Assembly: GCF_000828655.1 (NCBI RefSeq)
Contig: NZ_AP014509.1
Span: 496,001-560,000, forward strand
Length of the DNA: 64,000 nt
Direction: 5' to 3'
Source: Thermotoga caldifontis AZM44c09
Lineage (GTDB): Bacteria > Thermotogota > Thermotogae > Thermotogales > DSM-5069
The position numbers were made by a program, and so were the translations under genes. Positions 50,865-58,928 of the stretch are shown piece by piece. Numbering within the stretch: position 1 is the stretch's first letter; every line of letters begins with the position of its first letter. The notes under the pieces are model-generated. The model had not been told where the DNA came from and ran no database searches. It saw nothing but the letters and a program-made list of their open reading frames with translations.

Positions 50865-51833
50865 ATGTGGAGTTTCATCGTTCGAAGGATTCTCATCATG
50901 ATACCGATGATGTTTTTCGTTTCCATCATTTGTTTTGTGGTGACAGAACTTCAACCTGGAGATTTTCTTTCGCAATATCTGGAAAATCCCCGCATCTCAC
51001 CTGAACAGATCGAATCGCTCAGAAGAGAGCTCGCTCTGGACAAACCCGCCTACCAGAGGTACTTCATGTGGATAAAGAACATCGTCACGAAAGGCGACTT
51101 CGGTTACTCTTTCTCTTACCAAAGACCCGTTGTCGAGCTGATATGGGAACGGCTCGGCTGGACGGTGGCCATCTCCATCCTGACGATAGGTTTTCAGTGG
51201 CTCTTTGCGACTCTGATGGGAATCTATTCTGCGTTGCATCCATACACACCGATCGATTACACGCTCACGGTCTTAGGCTTCGTGGGTCTTTCGATTCCAG
51301 AATTCTTTCTCGCCTTAGTGCTCGTCTATCTGGTGTTGAGAGTCGGGGGCACGGCGGTGGGTGGACTGTTTTCACCCCAGTTCATAGGAGCCCCCATGAG
51401 CTGGGCGAAATTTGTCGATCTGCTGAAACATCTGTGGCTTCCCATAGTGGTTGTGGGTGTGAGCGGTCTTGCAGGATTGATGAGGATCATGCGGAGCAAC
51501 ATGCTGGACGTGCTCGGTTCTCCGTTCGTGACGGCCCTGAGGGCCCGAGGGCTGGATGAGAAAACAGTCAGAAAGCACGTGATAAAGAACGCGCTGAACC
51601 CACTGGTGAGCATAGCGGGCATGGAGCTGCCCAACGTGTTCAGCGGAACGATCATCGCGTCCATAGTGCTGAACCTGCCAACGATAGGACCGTTCTTTTA
51701 CAACGCCCTTTTGAACCACGATCAGTACCTGGTGATGGCCTTCCTGCTGTTCATAGCCTTGATAACACAGATCGGAAACCTGCTCGCAGACATCGCGCTG
51801 GCCCTGCTCGATCCGAGGATAAGGATCAGCTGA
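50865..51833 (+). CDS. Dipeptide-type ABC transporter permease (DppB, second system)
   Basis: 322 residues, six membrane helices. DppB features: N-terminal MWSFIVRRILIMIPMMFFVSIICFVV-type helix, ELQPGDFLSQYLENPRISPEQI, GDFGYSFSYQRPV, and the EAA loop TALRARGLDEKTVRKHVIKNALNPLV. Forms the channel with the gene nine bases downstream. Confidence 0.95.
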   Translation: MWSFIVRRILIMIPMMFFVSIICFVVTELQPGDFLSQYLENPRISPEQIESLRRELALDKPAYQRYFMWIKNIVTKGDFGYSFSYQRPVVELIWERLGWTVAISILTIGFQWLFATLMGIYSALHPYTPIDYTLTVLGFVGLSIPEFFLALVLVYLVLRVGGTAVGGLFSPQFIGAPMSWAKFVDLLKHLWLPIVVVGVSGLAGLMRIMRSNMLDVLGSPFVTALRARGLDEKTVRKHVIKNALNPLVSIAGMELPNVFSGTIIASIVLNLPTIGPFFYNALLNHDQYLVMAFLLFIALITQIGNLLADIALALLDPRIRIS

Positions 51834-51842
51834 GGTGAGAAG

Positions 51843-52928
51843 ATGAACACGTGGCAGAGAGTTTTCTACCAGTTCAGGAGGCACAGGCTTGGTCTGATAG
51901 GTTTCTGGATCCTCGTGGTGCTGTACACGCTCATCATTTTTGCAGACTTCATCTCGCCTTACAGCTTCACCGAGACGCACAGTCGATTCACCTACGCACC
52001 GCCAACGAAGATCAGGTTCTTCCACGAAGGAAAGTTCAGAGGTCCCTTCGTGTACGGTTTGAAAAGAACGAGAGATCCTGTGACGTTCAGGATGAAGTAC
52101 GAGGAGGATAGATCGAAAATATATCCAATCAAGATGCTTGTAAAAGGAGAAGAGTACAAATTCTGGGGAATGTTCAAAACGAACGTTCATCTCTTCGGCA
52201 TAGAAGCTGATGCGAACGAGATGATGTTGCTTTTATTCGGAGCCGACAGGTTCGGTAGGGACCTCTTCTCGAGAGTCCTTCACGGTGGTAGAGTGTCTCT
52301 CACCGTCGGACTGGTGGGCACGCTCATCAGCGTGATCATAGGCTCTGTGATCGGATCGATTTCAGGTTACTACGGAGGATGGGTGGATGTCCTCATCCAG
52401 AGGTTCATAGAGCTGCTCCGGTCTTTCCCGAGGATTCCCCTGTGGCTCGCGCTCTCCGTCATACTGCCTCCAAGCTGGCCGAGCACGTGGGTGTACTTCG
52501 GTATCGTGGTCGTGCTGTCACTCATCGGGTGGATGGGCGTGGCACGGGTTGTCAGAGGGATGGTACTGAGTCTGAGGGAAAAAGAGTTCATCCTCGCCGC
52601 AAAGGTGGCGGGCGTGTCGGATTTCAAGATAATCACGAGGCACTTGATACCTAACATCATGAGCTATCTCATGGTTGTCTCCACACTCTCGATACCCGGC
52701 ATGATCCTCGGAGAGAGCGCGATAAGCTTTTTGGGACTGGGAATAAAGGAACCCATGACGAGCTGGGGATTGCTCTTGAACCAGGCTCAATCGCTCTCCG
52801 CGCTGTCCACGAGCCCCTGGCTCCTGATTCCTGGATTCTTCATAATGATCTCGGTGCTCGCCTTCAACTTCGTCGGTGATGCGTTGAGGGATGCCCTTGA
52901 TCCTTACAGGACGGTTGAGAAAGTATGA
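51843..52928 (+). CDS. Dipeptide-type ABC transporter permease (DppC, second system)
   Basis: 361 residues, about 80 more than usual: an external loop after the first helix (about residues 40-125) holds FHEGKFRGPFVYGLKRTRDP and similar segments, as in a DppC subgroup seen with oligosaccharide systems. The GADRFGRDLFSRVLHGGR hallmark, the EAA loop AAKVAGVSDFKIITRHLIPN and the SAISFLGLGIKEPMTSWG end are normal. Confidence 0.95.
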   Translation: MNTWQRVFYQFRRHRLGLIGFWILVVLYTLIIFADFISPYSFTETHSRFTYAPPTKIRFFHEGKFRGPFVYGLKRTRDPVTFRMKYEEDRSKIYPIKMLVKGEEYKFWGMFKTNVHLFGIEADANEMMLLLFGADRFGRDLFSRVLHGGRVSLTVGLVGTLISVIIGSVIGSISGYYGGWVDVLIQRFIELLRSFPRIPLWLALSVILPPSWPSTWVYFGIVVVLSLIGWMGVARVVRGMVLSLREKEFILAAKVAGVSDFKIITRHLIPNIMSYLMVVSTLSIPGMILGESAISFLGLGIKEPMTSWGLLLNQAQSLSALSTSPWLLIPGFFIMISVLAFNFVGDALRDALDPYRTVEKV

Positions 52929-53890
52929 GCCTGCTGAGAGTAGAGGACCTGAAAGTTTCCTTCAACACGCTGGACGGTCTCGTGAGAGCGGTCGATGGGG
53001 TTTCTTTCACGCTCGAAGAACAGGAAACACTCGCGATCGTTGGAGAATCTGGCTGTGGTAAAACCGTCACAGCGCTCACCATACTCAGACTTGTGAAGAG
53101 GGCGATCGTGAGCGGGAGTATCTGGTATCGTGATATCGAGCTGACGAAGTTGTCAGAAAGAGAGCTTGAGGAGATACGCGGTAAGAAGATATCCATGATC
53201 TTTCAAGAACCCATGTCTTCGTTCGACCCACTCTACACGATTGGAAAACAGATGATGGAGGTTGCCATGAAGCATCTGAAGGTGGACGAGCGGCGGGCGA
53301 AAAGTCTGTGCGTAGACATGTTGAAGAAAGTCCAGATACCTTCCGCAGAACAACGTTTCAACGAGTATCCCCACCAGATGAGCGGTGGGATGTTGCAGAG
53401 GATCATGATCGCGATGGCCTTACTCACCAACCCGGACATCGTTATAGCGGACGAGCCAACCACGGCGCTGGACGTCACGATACAGGCACAGGTGCTGAAC
53501 CTGTTCAAAGAACTTCAGAGGCAGTACAGAACATCGGTGATCTTCATCACCCACGATCTCGGTGTCGTGGCTGAAGTTGCGGACAGGGTCCACGTTATGT
53601 ACGCAGGAAAGATCGTTGAGAGGGCGAACGTTTTGAAACTCTTCGAACAACCTCTTCATCCGTACACCAAGGGTTTGCTCGAATCGAGGATCAGAAGAGA
53701 GTACAGAAATAAGAAACTTCCCTTCATCGAGGGCAACGTTCCTGCGGCGACGAACTGGCCGGCTGGTTGCAGGTTCCATCCGAGATGTCCGAAAGCTATG
53801 AAGATCTGCCGTGAACAGGAACCAACGGAAGTGCACGTGGACGGTTCGAGTGTCGCCTGCTGGCTGTACCGTGAAGGTGATGCACGGTGA
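52925..53890 (+). CDS. Oligopeptide-type ABC transporter ATP-binding protein (DppD, second system)
   Basis: 321 residues, overlapping the permease stop (ATGA). Walker A GESGCGKTV, Q-loop MIFQEPMSSFDP, signature MSGGMLQR, Walker B IVIADEPTTALD, ITHDLG switch, and the C-terminal CRFHPRCPKAMKIC segment are intact. Confidence 0.95.
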   Translation: MSLLRVEDLKVSFNTLDGLVRAVDGVSFTLEEQETLAIVGESGCGKTVTALTILRLVKRAIVSGSIWYRDIELTKLSERELEEIRGKKISMIFQEPMSSFDPLYTIGKQMMEVAMKHLKVDERRAKSLCVDMLKKVQIPSAEQRFNEYPHQMSGGMLQRIMIAMALLTNPDIVIADEPTTALDVTIQAQVLNLFKELQRQYRTSVIFITHDLGVVAEVADRVHVMYAGKIVERANVLKLFEQPLHPYTKGLLESRIRREYRNKKLPFIEGNVPAATNWPAGCRFHPRCPKAMKICREQEPTEVHVDGSSVACWLYREGDAR

Positions 53891-54855
53891 TAGTCTCGCT
53901 GAGAAAGGTCAAAAAATACTTTCCCGTGAGGGCCGGAGTCTTTTTGCAGATCGTCGGCTGGGTGAGGGCACTCGAGGAGCTGGACCTGGACATCGCGGAG
54001 AACGAGGTCGTCGGTGTGGTCGGAGAATCCGGTTGTGGCAAGACCACGCTTGGAAGGATCGTTGCCAGGATCCTTCAACCCACTTCCGGAACGATTGAAT
54101 TTCAAGGAATCGATGTGACCAAGAAGGTTCCGAAAGACGTTGAAAGACTCTTTCGAAGGACAGTCCAGATGGTCTTTCAGGATCCTTTCAATTCGCTCGA
54201 TCCGAGGATGACGATCCTGGACGTGGTGAAAGAACCCCTCGAGGCACACAGAATTTTCGAATCGAAGAGAGAGATGGAAGAGTACGTGACCGAGCTCCTA
54301 ATCAGAGTGGGACTTCACAGAGAACATTTATCACGTTATCCGCACGAATTTTCTGGCGGACAGAGACAGAGGATAGCCATAGCCAGAGCCGTAGCGCTCA
54401 AACCGAAACTCATCGTCTGTGACGAGCCAACGTCTGCGCTGGACGTTTCCGTGCAGAGTCAGATCGTGAACTTGCTTCAGGAGTTGAGAGAGGAATACGG
54501 AATGTCTTATCTTTTCATATCGCACAATCTGGATCTCGTCTACCACATGAGCGATAGGTTGATCGTGATGTACCTCGGCAACGTCGTGGAAGAAGGAGAC
54601 GCAGTCGAGGTGTTCGAAAACCCGCTGCATCCTTACACGAAAGCCCTCATGTCTGCCGTCCCGGATTGGGATCCAAGACAGAGAAAGCTCTCTCAGCTGA
54701 AACTTTACGGAGAACCCCCAAGCCCGGTGAATCCGCCAGAGGGGTGCGTTTTTTCAACGAGGTGCCATTACAGGTTCGAAAGGTGTGAAAGAGAAAGGCC
54801 GCAGCTCAAAGGTGATGAGAAGCATAGAGTCGCCTGTTTTTTGTACGAGAGGTGA
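53887..54855 (+). CDS. Oligopeptide-type ABC transporter ATP-binding protein (DppF, second system)
   Basis: 322 residues from GTG overlapping the preceding stop. Walker A GESGCGKTT, Q-loop MVFQDPFNSLDPR, signature FSGGQRQR, Walker B LIVCDEPTSALD, ISHNLD switch, and the C-terminal HPYTKALMSAVPDWDP and GCVFSTRCHYRFERC segments mark the DppF half. Confidence 0.95.
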   Translation: MIVSLRKVKKYFPVRAGVFLQIVGWVRALEELDLDIAENEVVGVVGESGCGKTTLGRIVARILQPTSGTIEFQGIDVTKKVPKDVERLFRRTVQMVFQDPFNSLDPRMTILDVVKEPLEAHRIFESKREMEEYVTELLIRVGLHREHLSRYPHEFSGGQRQRIAIARAVALKPKLIVCDEPTSALDVSVQSQIVNLLQELREEYGMSYLFISHNLDLVYHMSDRLIVMYLGNVVEEGDAVEVFENPLHPYTKALMSAVPDWDPRQRKLSQLKLYGEPPSPVNPPEGCVFSTRCHYRFERCERERPQLKGDEKHRVACFLYER

Positions 54856-54860
54856 GAAAA

Positions 54861-55889
54861 TTGAGAGAAAAACTGTTCAGATCGATCGATCGGATCGTCG
54901 AGGAAGGCTTGAACAGGATCTATCCTGGAGCCACACTGTTGATCGCCTGGCCCGACGAGATCGTCTACGAGAAAGCTTACGGAACGCTGGATTTTGAAAG
55001 AAAAACGAACCTCGAAACGGTGTACGATCTCGCCAGCCTAACGAAGGTTGTCGCCACAACTACCGCCGTGATGAAGCTGTTCGCCGAAGGTTATCTCCAC
55101 CTGCACGACAGGGTGGGAAGGTTCATAAACGTTGAAAAACCCAAAGGAGATATCACCATCCTGCAACTTCTGTCGCACACGTCCGGTATGCAACCGTACT
55201 CGGAACTGTGGAAGTACCTGAGGGGGAAAGAACTGCTCGAAGAGATTTTGAAGATACAACCCATCGAAGAGGCGGGGAAGAAGATCGTCTATTCGTGCCT
55301 GAACTTCATCACGCTCATGGCTGTAGTCGAGAGAATAACCGATCAACGCTTCGACGAGTTCGTTTATTCCATCTTCGAGCCGTTGCAGATGAAACACACG
55401 AGATTCTCACCTGGTCACGGCGAGAACATCGCCCCGACGTCGGAGAGGGAAGGTAAAAGGTTGGTGGGTCTTCCGGACGACGAACTCGCCTATTACCTCG
55501 GTGGTGTGAGCGGGAATGCGGGCCTGTTTTCGAACGTGAAAGACCTTTACAGATTCATGAGCGCGTTGCTGAAAGGCGAGATCGTTCCAAAGCCCGTGGT
55601 GAAACTGTTCACGCAGACCGTGATCGAAGCGAGCAATGGAAAGAGGCACCTCGGGTGGATGTGCCCGGCGAGCGGAACGAGCAGCGGTGATATGCTCACA
55701 GACAAGGCTTTCGGTCACAGTGGTTTCACCGGTACGACGATTTGGTGCCGCCAGGACGGTCTGTTCGTGATCTTCTTGACGAACAAAGGTTTCATAAAGA
55801 GGTTCGAAGAGGAGATCATGAGGATCAGGGCGTTGCTCCACAACGTCGTGTTTTCCAGCATCGAGGAGAAAAGATCTATTTTCGAGTGA
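54861..55889 (+). CDS. Serine beta-lactamase-like hydrolase (class C/esterase type)
   Basis: About 342 residues from TTG 54861, placed by GAGGTGA; GTG 54852 is an alternative start overlapping the dppF stop. Penicillin-binding/beta-lactamase fold: SxxK as SLTK near residue 59 (YDLASLTKVVATTTAV), the YSCLN Tyr motif near residue 145, and a late HSGFTGT triad motif. No signal peptide, so cytosolic; it acts as an esterase, amidase or D-aminopeptidase rather than a resistance enzyme. Last gene of the Dpp operon, so it probably hydrolyses the imported compound, for example a muropeptide or acylated sugar. Confidence 0.88.
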   Translation: MREKLFRSIDRIVEEGLNRIYPGATLLIAWPDEIVYEKAYGTLDFERKTNLETVYDLASLTKVVATTTAVMKLFAEGYLHLHDRVGRFINVEKPKGDITILQLLSHTSGMQPYSELWKYLRGKELLEEILKIQPIEEAGKKIVYSCLNFITLMAVVERITDQRFDEFVYSIFEPLQMKHTRFSPGHGENIAPTSEREGKRLVGLPDDELAYYLGGVSGNAGLFSNVKDLYRFMSALLKGEIVPKPVVKLFTQTVIEASNGKRHLGWMCPASGTSSGDMLTDKAFGHSGFTGTTIWCRQDGLFVIFLTNKGFIKRFEEEIMRIRALLHNVVFSSIEEKRSIFE

Positions 55890-55926
55890 TGAAAAAAGCC
55901 CAAACGGGTGACGGAAAACCAAAACG

Positions 55927-57201
55927 TCAGGTGATGTCCTGCTGCTTTGTCTCAACTGCGAACAGGCTCACGATCACAGCTGCGAACATTGAAAGCAGAG
56001 CCAGCCAGAAGAAGATTTCCAGAAAAGAAGCGTTCCTCTGCAGCATGAAGCCGCCGTATTGAGGAGCCAGGATGCCCGCGATCCGTGCCACAACGCCCGC
56101 CATCCCGTTACCGGTCGCGCGCATCGTTGTGGGATAGATCTCCGGCGTGTACGCGTACACCAGACCCCACACGCCGAGCGTGAAGAAAGAGAGCAACAGC
56201 GCCACAGAAACCAGCTGAAACGTGCTGGAAACGAAAGCCCAGAGTATGGAGCTGACGGCCATACCGGCCAGATAGACCTGCAACGATCTCTTTCTACCTA
56301 TCTTCTCGATGAAGTACGCTGCGGACAGATATCCCGGCAGTTGGGCGACCATCATGAAGAAAGTGAACCAGAGCGATCTGGTGACCGTGAGGCCGTGCTG
56401 CGCGAAGATCTTCGGAGCCCAGGAGAAGAGCACGTAATAGACGAAGCTGACGGTGAACCACACCGTCCAGATCATCAAAGTTTTCCGCGCCTGAGGTCCC
56501 TTCAGAATCTCAACAACTGTGACTTTCGCTTCGCGGAGCGGTTGGATCTCTTCTTCAATTTTTGTCTTCAGGATTTTCTCCAGAGAAGGTTTTCCACCCT
56601 TCTTGAACGCGAACCTGGGTGATTCTGGAAGTTTCAGCAACACCAGTACGAGCAGTGCGCCGCTCAGAAAGACCAGATACGATATTCTCCAAGAATAGGA
56701 AATCGTCAGCACCGAGACCAGTCCTATGGCGATGCTTCCTACCGCCCAGCTCGCCTCGAGCAGCACGAGGAAGGCACCTCTCAGAGACTTTCCCATGAAC
56801 TCTGCGAGGTACGCGTTCACCGAAGGCATCAAGCCGCCGTAGCCGATCCCGGAAATCAACCTCAGAAGGAAGAAAGATCCAAAACCACGGGTCAAACCGA
56901 GCATAGCCGTTGGAAAGAATGTGAGGAAGAAGTACAGAAGGTTTGACAATCTTCTACCGAAAGCGTCGGACAAACTCCCCACACTCAGTGCGCCGAGGAG
57001 CATGCCAATGAACGTTGCGCTCAGCAGGTTCGCCGACTGAGCGATCGAAAGTTTCCATACCTGACTGATCGACGGAAGCGTGAACGAGAGTACCAGAACG
57101 CCCGCCGCATCGTACATCCACAGGATGGACGTCAGAAGAAGCATTTTCCTTTTGTATTCCATCGGAACGTACGTTTCGATGACATCGTCCAGACTCCGCA
57201 T
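55927..57201 (-). CDS. Major facilitator superfamily transporter
   Basis: 424 residues, twelve membrane helices. MFS motif A is GSLSDAFGRRLSN in the first cytoplasmic loop and its repeat IEKIGRKRSLQ in the second half; RLISGIGYGGLMPSVNAYLAEF is typical of the sugar porter/NiaP-like group. Carboxylates, sugars or nicotinate are possible substrates. AGGTGAT precedes the ATG by nine bases. Convergent with the serine hydrolase gene, 37 bp apart. Confidence 0.9.
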   Translation of the reverse strand: MRSLDDVIETYVPMEYKRKMLLLTSILWMYDAAGVLVLSFTLPSISQVWKLSIAQSANLLSATFIGMLLGALSVGSLSDAFGRRLSNLLYFFLTFFPTAMLGLTRGFGSFFLLRLISGIGYGGLMPSVNAYLAEFMGKSLRGAFLVLLEASWAVGSIAIGLVSVLTISYSWRISYLVFLSGALLVLVLLKLPESPRFAFKKGGKPSLEKILKTKIEEEIQPLREAKVTVVEILKGPQARKTLMIWTVWFTVSFVYYVLFSWAPKIFAQHGLTVTRSLWFTFFMMVAQLPGYLSAAYFIEKIGRKRSLQVYLAGMAVSSILWAFVSSTFQLVSVALLLSFFTLGVWGLVYAYTPEIYPTTMRATGNGMAGVVARIAGILAPQYGGFMLQRNASFLEIFFWLALLSMFAAVIVSLFAVETKQQDIT

Positions 57202-57532
57202 CGCACATCACCTGCGCTCATGTTCTTTGTTGTGTGCTGATCCATTTAATATTGTATCCATTAGTATTGCCACAGGCTAAAGAACATGTGTCCGGAAAAG
57301 GTTCTTAAAAGACCCAATCTTTTTGAAATCTCGCGCGAAGAACTTTTAAAGCTGCGTCGATCGCGGTGACAACTCTGCAAGCGTTGGTGGTTCGCGGGGC
57401 TGGAAGTTGAAACTCACCTCGAAACAGCTCGTAGTAAAGCCTGATGAAATCCATGAACCCGGAGAGTGGTAAGGTAAAATACTACCAGGGGCCCGAATAG
57501 TTTGGTCAACAAGCATCAAAGGAGGAGTGAAT
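57202..57532. promoter_or_regulatory. Divergent spacer with a perfect inverted repeat around the MFS promoter
   Basis: 331 bp without a gene. CATGTTCTTT (57219-57228) and AAAGAACATG (57279-57288) are a perfect 10-bp inverted repeat, 50 bp apart; between them lies TACAAT on the minus strand (57251-57256), a probable -10 of the MFS gene with a poor -35. The part from 57300 to 57520 shows no clear motif; GGAGGAG at 57521-57527 serves the lipoprotein gene. Confidence 0.5.
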
Positions 57533-58033
57533 ATGAAAAAAGCTGTTTGGATTATCGCGTTGGCCCTGTTGTTATTCGCCTGCGCAGAACCACAGGTACA
57601 AAAGCCGACGATCGAAAAACTTGCGAGTGATCTTGCGGTTGCTTTGGAAAATCTTATTACAAACCCAAGAGCGATCGACAACTACGTAAAGACTCTTGCC
57701 CCAGGTACTGATGTTGCTCAGTTAAAGGAAGAGTTCATTTCCAATCTGCGCAACACGATAAGCACGCTCGGCAAGAAAGTCCAATATCTCGGCATTTACG
57801 AGACTAAAGCCGCAACGGTCATTTATTCTTTCGACCTCGGCATGAAACCAGACGATGTGGAAAAGGTCTATCTTCTTCACCTTCTGCTGATAAACCCGGA
57901 AAGTCAGCAAAGAAGCAACTATACTGTACCGTTCTTAACGTTGAAGAACGAGCCTGACAAAATCTACATCGCGGTCGTCTTCAAGAGAGATAATACGGCT
58001 ATCATCTATCCAAAACCCATTGTTTCTCAATGA
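57533..58033 (+). CDS. Putative lipoprotein of unknown function
   Basis: 166 residues from ATG 57533 (GTG 57527 overlaps the GGAGGAG site). Lipoprotein signal: MKKAVWIIALALLLFAC with the Cys at about residue 17. The mature part has a helical first half (EKLASDLAVALENLITNPRAIDNYVKTL) and a beta-type second half, in a size range of small NTF2-like lipoproteins, but no motif is firm. Stands alone. Confidence 0.7.
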   Translation: MKKAVWIIALALLLFACAEPQVQKPTIEKLASDLAVALENLITNPRAIDNYVKTLAPGTDVAQLKEEFISNLRNTISTLGKKVQYLGIYETKAATVIYSFDLGMKPDDVEKVYLLHLLLINPESQQRSNYTVPFLTLKNEPDKIYIAVVFKRDNTAIIYPKPIVSQ

Positions 58034-58129
58034 GAGTGAGATTGTGGTTTGACTCTTCATGGTTGGGGCTTGAGTTTTTTCAGTGTTTTACTTCCAAAAA
58101 AGGACACCAGCCGAAGAAAATTTCCCAAG

Positions 58130-58303
58130 TTACAGCGAACTTGCGATGGCCTGAGCGTTGAGAACGGTCTTCATTTGACCCGTTGACCCGTGAAGACGAG
58201 GAGCGAATTCTTTGGAAAGCTTCCTTGACACGATGTTGTATACGGCACCAGAAAGCACTGCGAGGATCATCAGGAGCCTTCCAAGAAGACTCCCCACGAC
58301 AAA
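58130..58303 (-). pseudogene. Remnant of an EamA/DMT transporter gene
   Basis: A short minus-strand frame reads FVVGSLLGRLLMILAVLSG followed by AVYNIVSRKLSKEFAP, the typical start of the second EamA repeat, then loses similarity and ends at TAA 58130-58132. No start codon, no ribosome binding site and no flanking repeat in frame. Best read as a decayed fragment of a DMT carrier; the region from 58034 to 58411 has no other gene. Confidence 0.5.
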
Positions 58304-58411
58304 TTGGATCTGACAGGGCTACTTCCACAAAGCCGCAGGTGATAGGAAGATAGTGTGCGAAATCCGCCTTTTCTTTCAAAGAGAACACCTTTTCGGGTCG
58401 ATCGACTCCTT

Positions 58412-58723
58412 GTGACAACCGAGAAGATCGAAGGTTACGAGATCACCGAGACGTTGGACCTTGTGATGGGCAACACCGTTCACTCAAAACACCTGAATAA
58501 AGACATTGCGGCTGCCTTCAAAACTCATACAGGCGGCGAAATAAAGTCATACACTGAACTCTTGATTGAAGCGAGGAACATAGCAATGCAAAGAATGATC
58601 GCAGAAGCCGAGAAACTCGCAGCCGATGCCACTCTCGGCGTTAGATTTGGTACCTCTTCGATCATGCAGTCTGTGGTTGAAGTTCTTGCCTATGGCACGG
58701 CAGAGAAACTCAAGAGGATCTAA
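58412..58723 (+). CDS. YbjQ/UPF0145-type heavy-metal-binding domain protein
   Basis: 104 residues from GTG 58412, matching the normal family length and start (VTTEKIEGYEI, family IITTTxxIEGxxI). Continues with LDLVMGNTVHSKHLNKDIAAAFKTHTGGEIKSYTELLIEARNIAMQRM and DATLGVRFGTSSI. Members form pentamers and have an unknown role. The frame is open 57 bp further up, and there is no good ribosome binding site before the GTG, so expression is doubtful next to decayed sequence. Confidence 0.7.
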   Translation: MTTEKIEGYEITETLDLVMGNTVHSKHLNKDIAAAFKTHTGGEIKSYTELLIEARNIAMQRMIAEAEKLAADATLGVRFGTSSIMQSVVEVLAYGTAEKLKRI

Positions 58724-58797
58724 ACAGTTTCTTGCCGTCCCAAATGACTTCTTTGGGTCTTGCTACCAAGTTGTGGGCATATGTCATGGCCATATCC

Positions 58798-58827
58798 TTG
58801 ACAAATCCGTCGAAAAACGTGTAAACT
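58798..58827 (+). promoter_or_regulatory. Putative promoter of the alpha/beta hydrolase gene
   Basis: Plus strand TTGACA (58798-58803), 18-bp spacer, TAAACT (58822-58827). About 100 bp before the hydrolase start, leaving a leader with a hairpin. Confidence 0.5.
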
Positions 58828-58874
58828 TGTTGTGGAAAATCTCAACTTCTGCCGGTATGGTGGAGAATGGGAGA

Positions 58875-58903
58875 TGGCCATACCTCTTGATGGGGTATGG
58901 CCA
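58875..58903 (+). terminator. Hairpin in the leader of the hydrolase gene
   Basis: TGGCCATACC (58875-58884) and GGTATGGCCA (58894-58903) form a perfect 10-bp stem with a 9-base loop, followed by ATTTCTTT. Could be an attenuator, a weak terminator or an operator. Confidence 0.5.
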
Positions 58904-58928
58904 ATTTCTTTGAGTGGGGGTGTGTTCT

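Noticed and set aside
57346-57681. Minus-strand open frame in the spacer before the lipoprotein gene
   Set aside because: No family similarity or ribosome binding site, and it overlaps the lipoprotein gene, which has a clear lipobox.
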